NCBI GenBank assembly: GCA_035630195.1
Contig: DASQLD010000384.1
Location: 1 to 15,041 of the forward strand
Origin: DASQDN01 sp035630195
Lineage (GTDB): Bacteria; Acidobacteriota; Terriglobia; Bryobacterales; Bryobacteraceae
DNA length: 15,041 bases
Reading direction: 5' to 3'
Under the pieces are notes generated by a model. That model was not told where the DNA came from. It was given only the letters and a program-made list of their open reading frames with translations, and searched no databases. The position numbers and the translations under genes are program-made. Positions 13,785 through 15,041 of this stretch are shown here, in pieces. The stretch's first letter is position 1. The number at the start of each line of letters is the position of its first letter.

Positions 13785-14987
13785 ATGTATCGCTCGCTCC
13801 TGCTGCTCATGCTGTGTCTTGGCTTCCTACCAGCTCAGGACCGTTTCGATCGGCTGATGCGCGACATCCTCATCTTCGACGCTCATATCGATACACCGCG
13901 CTATTTCGTCGACGAAGGCTACCGCCTTGCCGATAAGCATCGATACTACGAGCTGGATATCCCAAGAATGCGCCAGGGAAAATTGGGGGCGGTATTCTTT
14001 GGCATTTATGTTCAGCCACAGGATTACCCGTCTCATCTCTGGCTGCCCCGATCCTTGGAATGTCTTGAAGCGCTCCATCAGGAGGTTGCGGCTAACCGCA
14101 AAGATATGGAGTTCGCATACTCGGCTTCCGATGTGGACCGCATCCACAAATCGGGCAAGCTCGCTGCGTTGGCAAGCCTTGAAGGCGGTCATCTCATCGC
14201 CGACAGCTTGGGCGTGCTCCAATCCTTTTATCGGATGGGAATTCGCTACATGACGCTCGCTCATTTTCGCTCCAACAGCTTTGCTGACTCAATGACGGAT
14301 ACTGAAACGCACAACGGTCTATCTAAGATGGGTGGCGAGTTAGTCAGGGAAATGAACCGCATCGGCATGATGGTGGACGTTTCGCACATTTCGGATAAGG
14401 CCGTGTTGGATGCCGTGGCCGAGAGTAAGGCTCCCGTGCTTGCCTCTCATTCCTCCGCAAAGGCCATTGCGCCCATCGTTCGCAATATGCCGGACAACGT
14501 CATAAAGGCAATCGCCACAAAAGGTGGTGTAATCTGCATCAACTTTCATGCCGGCTACCTGGAGAAGAGCGCCTACGATGTCTATATTGCAAACCGACCG
14601 GCCCGCGATCAAGAGATCAAGGATGTACTCACTGCACGTGCGTCCGACACCGGACGATGGGAAGCTGTGCGTCGCATTCAGCGGAAGTACTTCGACAAAA
14701 TGCCCAAGGTCGATTATAAAGTTCTTTTGAAGCATGTCGACCATGTGGCTAAGATCGCGGGACCCGACCACGTCGCTCTCGGGTCGGACTTCGATGGCAT
14801 CTCCGGCATGGCGCCGATTGGAATGGAAGATGTCTCCAAGTATCCTGTGCTGGTAAAAGGATTGATCGACATGGGATATTCAGACCAGGACATCCGAAAA
14901 ATCATGGGACTCAACCTGCTTCGCGTTTTGCGTGACAGCGAGACGGTAGCTAAAAAGATGAGCGAAGAGGTAATAAAGAAAAGATGA
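13785..14987 (+). CDS. Exported membrane dipeptidase (peptidase family M19)
   Basis: A zinc dipeptidase of the renal-dipeptidase family, 400 residues, hydrolysing dipeptides outside the cytoplasm. A signal peptide is evident (MYRSLLLLMLCLGFLPAQ); Cys11 is not in a proper lipobox, so signal peptidase I cleavage near residue 18 is likely. Metal ligands are in order: His34 and Asp36 in DAHIDTP, Glu133 in SLEGGH, His201 in VDVSHIS and His222 in ASHSSAKAI, followed by GSDFDG (334-338) and GLNLLRVL near the end. The start at 13785 is chosen for the signal peptide, although the frame is open further upstream. No Shine-Dalgarno is present and a -10 hexamer ends seven bases before the ATG, suggesting a leaderless mRNA. 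Its TGA overlaps the ATG of the next gene, a Tat-exported protein, so both act outside the cytoplasmic membrane. Confidence 0.91.
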   Translation: MYRSLLLLMLCLGFLPAQDRFDRLMRDILIFDAHIDTPRYFVDEGYRLADKHRYYELDIPRMRQGKLGAVFFGIYVQPQDYPSHLWLPRSLECLEALHQEVAANRKDMEFAYSASDVDRIHKSGKLAALASLEGGHLIADSLGVLQSFYRMGIRYMTLAHFRSNSFADSMTDTETHNGLSKMGGELVREMNRIGMMVDVSHISDKAVLDAVAESKAPVLASHSSAKAIAPIVRNMPDNVIKAIATKGGVICINFHAGYLEKSAYDVYIANRPARDQEIKDVLTARASDTGRWEAVRRIQRKYFDKMPKVDYKVLLKHVDHVAKIAGPDHVALGSDFDGISGMAPIGMEDVSKYPVLVKGLIDMGYSDQDIRKIMGLNLLRVLRDSETVAKKMSEEVIKKR

Positions 14988-15041
14988 AACGCCGCGAGTT
15001 TCTCGCCGTCACAGCGAACGCTCCTCTGCTCGCCCAATCGG
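14984..15041 (+). CDS. N-terminus of a Tat-exported protein, cut by window end
   Basis: Nineteen codons are visible, beginning MKRREFLAVTANAPLLAQS. This is a twin-arginine signal peptide (RREFL matches RRxFL), so the product is probably folded or cofactor-loaded before export. The ATG overlaps the dipeptidase stop (ATGA), implying translational coupling. The enzyme class cannot be told from this fragment. Confidence 0.7.
   Translation, partial: MKRREFLAVTANAPLLAQS

Overview
The window is dense bacterial chromosome of moderately high GC with no mobile elements, rRNA, tRNA or CRISPR. The gene content suggests an Acidobacteriota soil bacterium. The grounds are a giant fused E1 alpha/beta 2-oxoacid dehydrogenase, several DGPF/YCII and VOC genes, a pirin module and a Tat-exported protein starting MKRREFL. 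This placement is an inference from gene style; no marker gene is present.

Layout: (1) 2-3708, plus strand: the 3' part of a dihydrolipoamide dehydrogenase (E3), then a fused E1 alpha/beta subunit, together part of a 2-oxoacid dehydrogenase complex. No E2 is in view and it may lie upstream. (2) 3710-5672, minus strand: a VOC protein, a strong stem-loop, then inositol-3-phosphate synthase, which converges on E1 with one base between the stop codons. (3) 5809-6222, plus strand: a DGPF/YCII protein, converging (again with one base between stops) on an MgtE Mg2+ transporter (7525-6224, minus), which lies downstream of a second DGPF/YCII gene (8047-7619, minus).

(4) 10015-8168, minus strand: the most interesting unit, a tight three-gene operon. 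It encodes a group I truncated haemoglobin, a reductase with [2Fe-2S], FAD and NAD(P) domains, and an Rrf2 regulator with the NsrR-type ligand set. A close match to the published NsrR operator overlaps the start of the haemoglobin gene. Together they look like a nitric-oxide dioxygenase whose haem and reductase parts are separate proteins, controlled by an NO sensor encoded in the same operon. (5) 10126-11004, plus strand: a stand-alone 5'-3' exonuclease, divergent from the haemoglobin operon and apparently using a CTG start codon. (6) 11080-13029, plus strand: a MarR regulator, a pirin and an NAD(P)H-dependent FMN reductase, with tandem dyads at the MarR promoter; probably a quinone/electrophile or redox stress module. 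(7) 13030-13784: about 750 bases without a confident gene, holding a stem-loop and coding-like scraps. (8) 13785-15041, plus strand: an exported M19 dipeptidase overlapping the start of a Tat-signal protein cut off by the window end.

Several promoters (inositol synthase, MarR, dipeptidase and perhaps the haemoglobin) place a -10-like hexamer only 6-8 bases before the start codon, which suggests leaderless mRNAs are common here.
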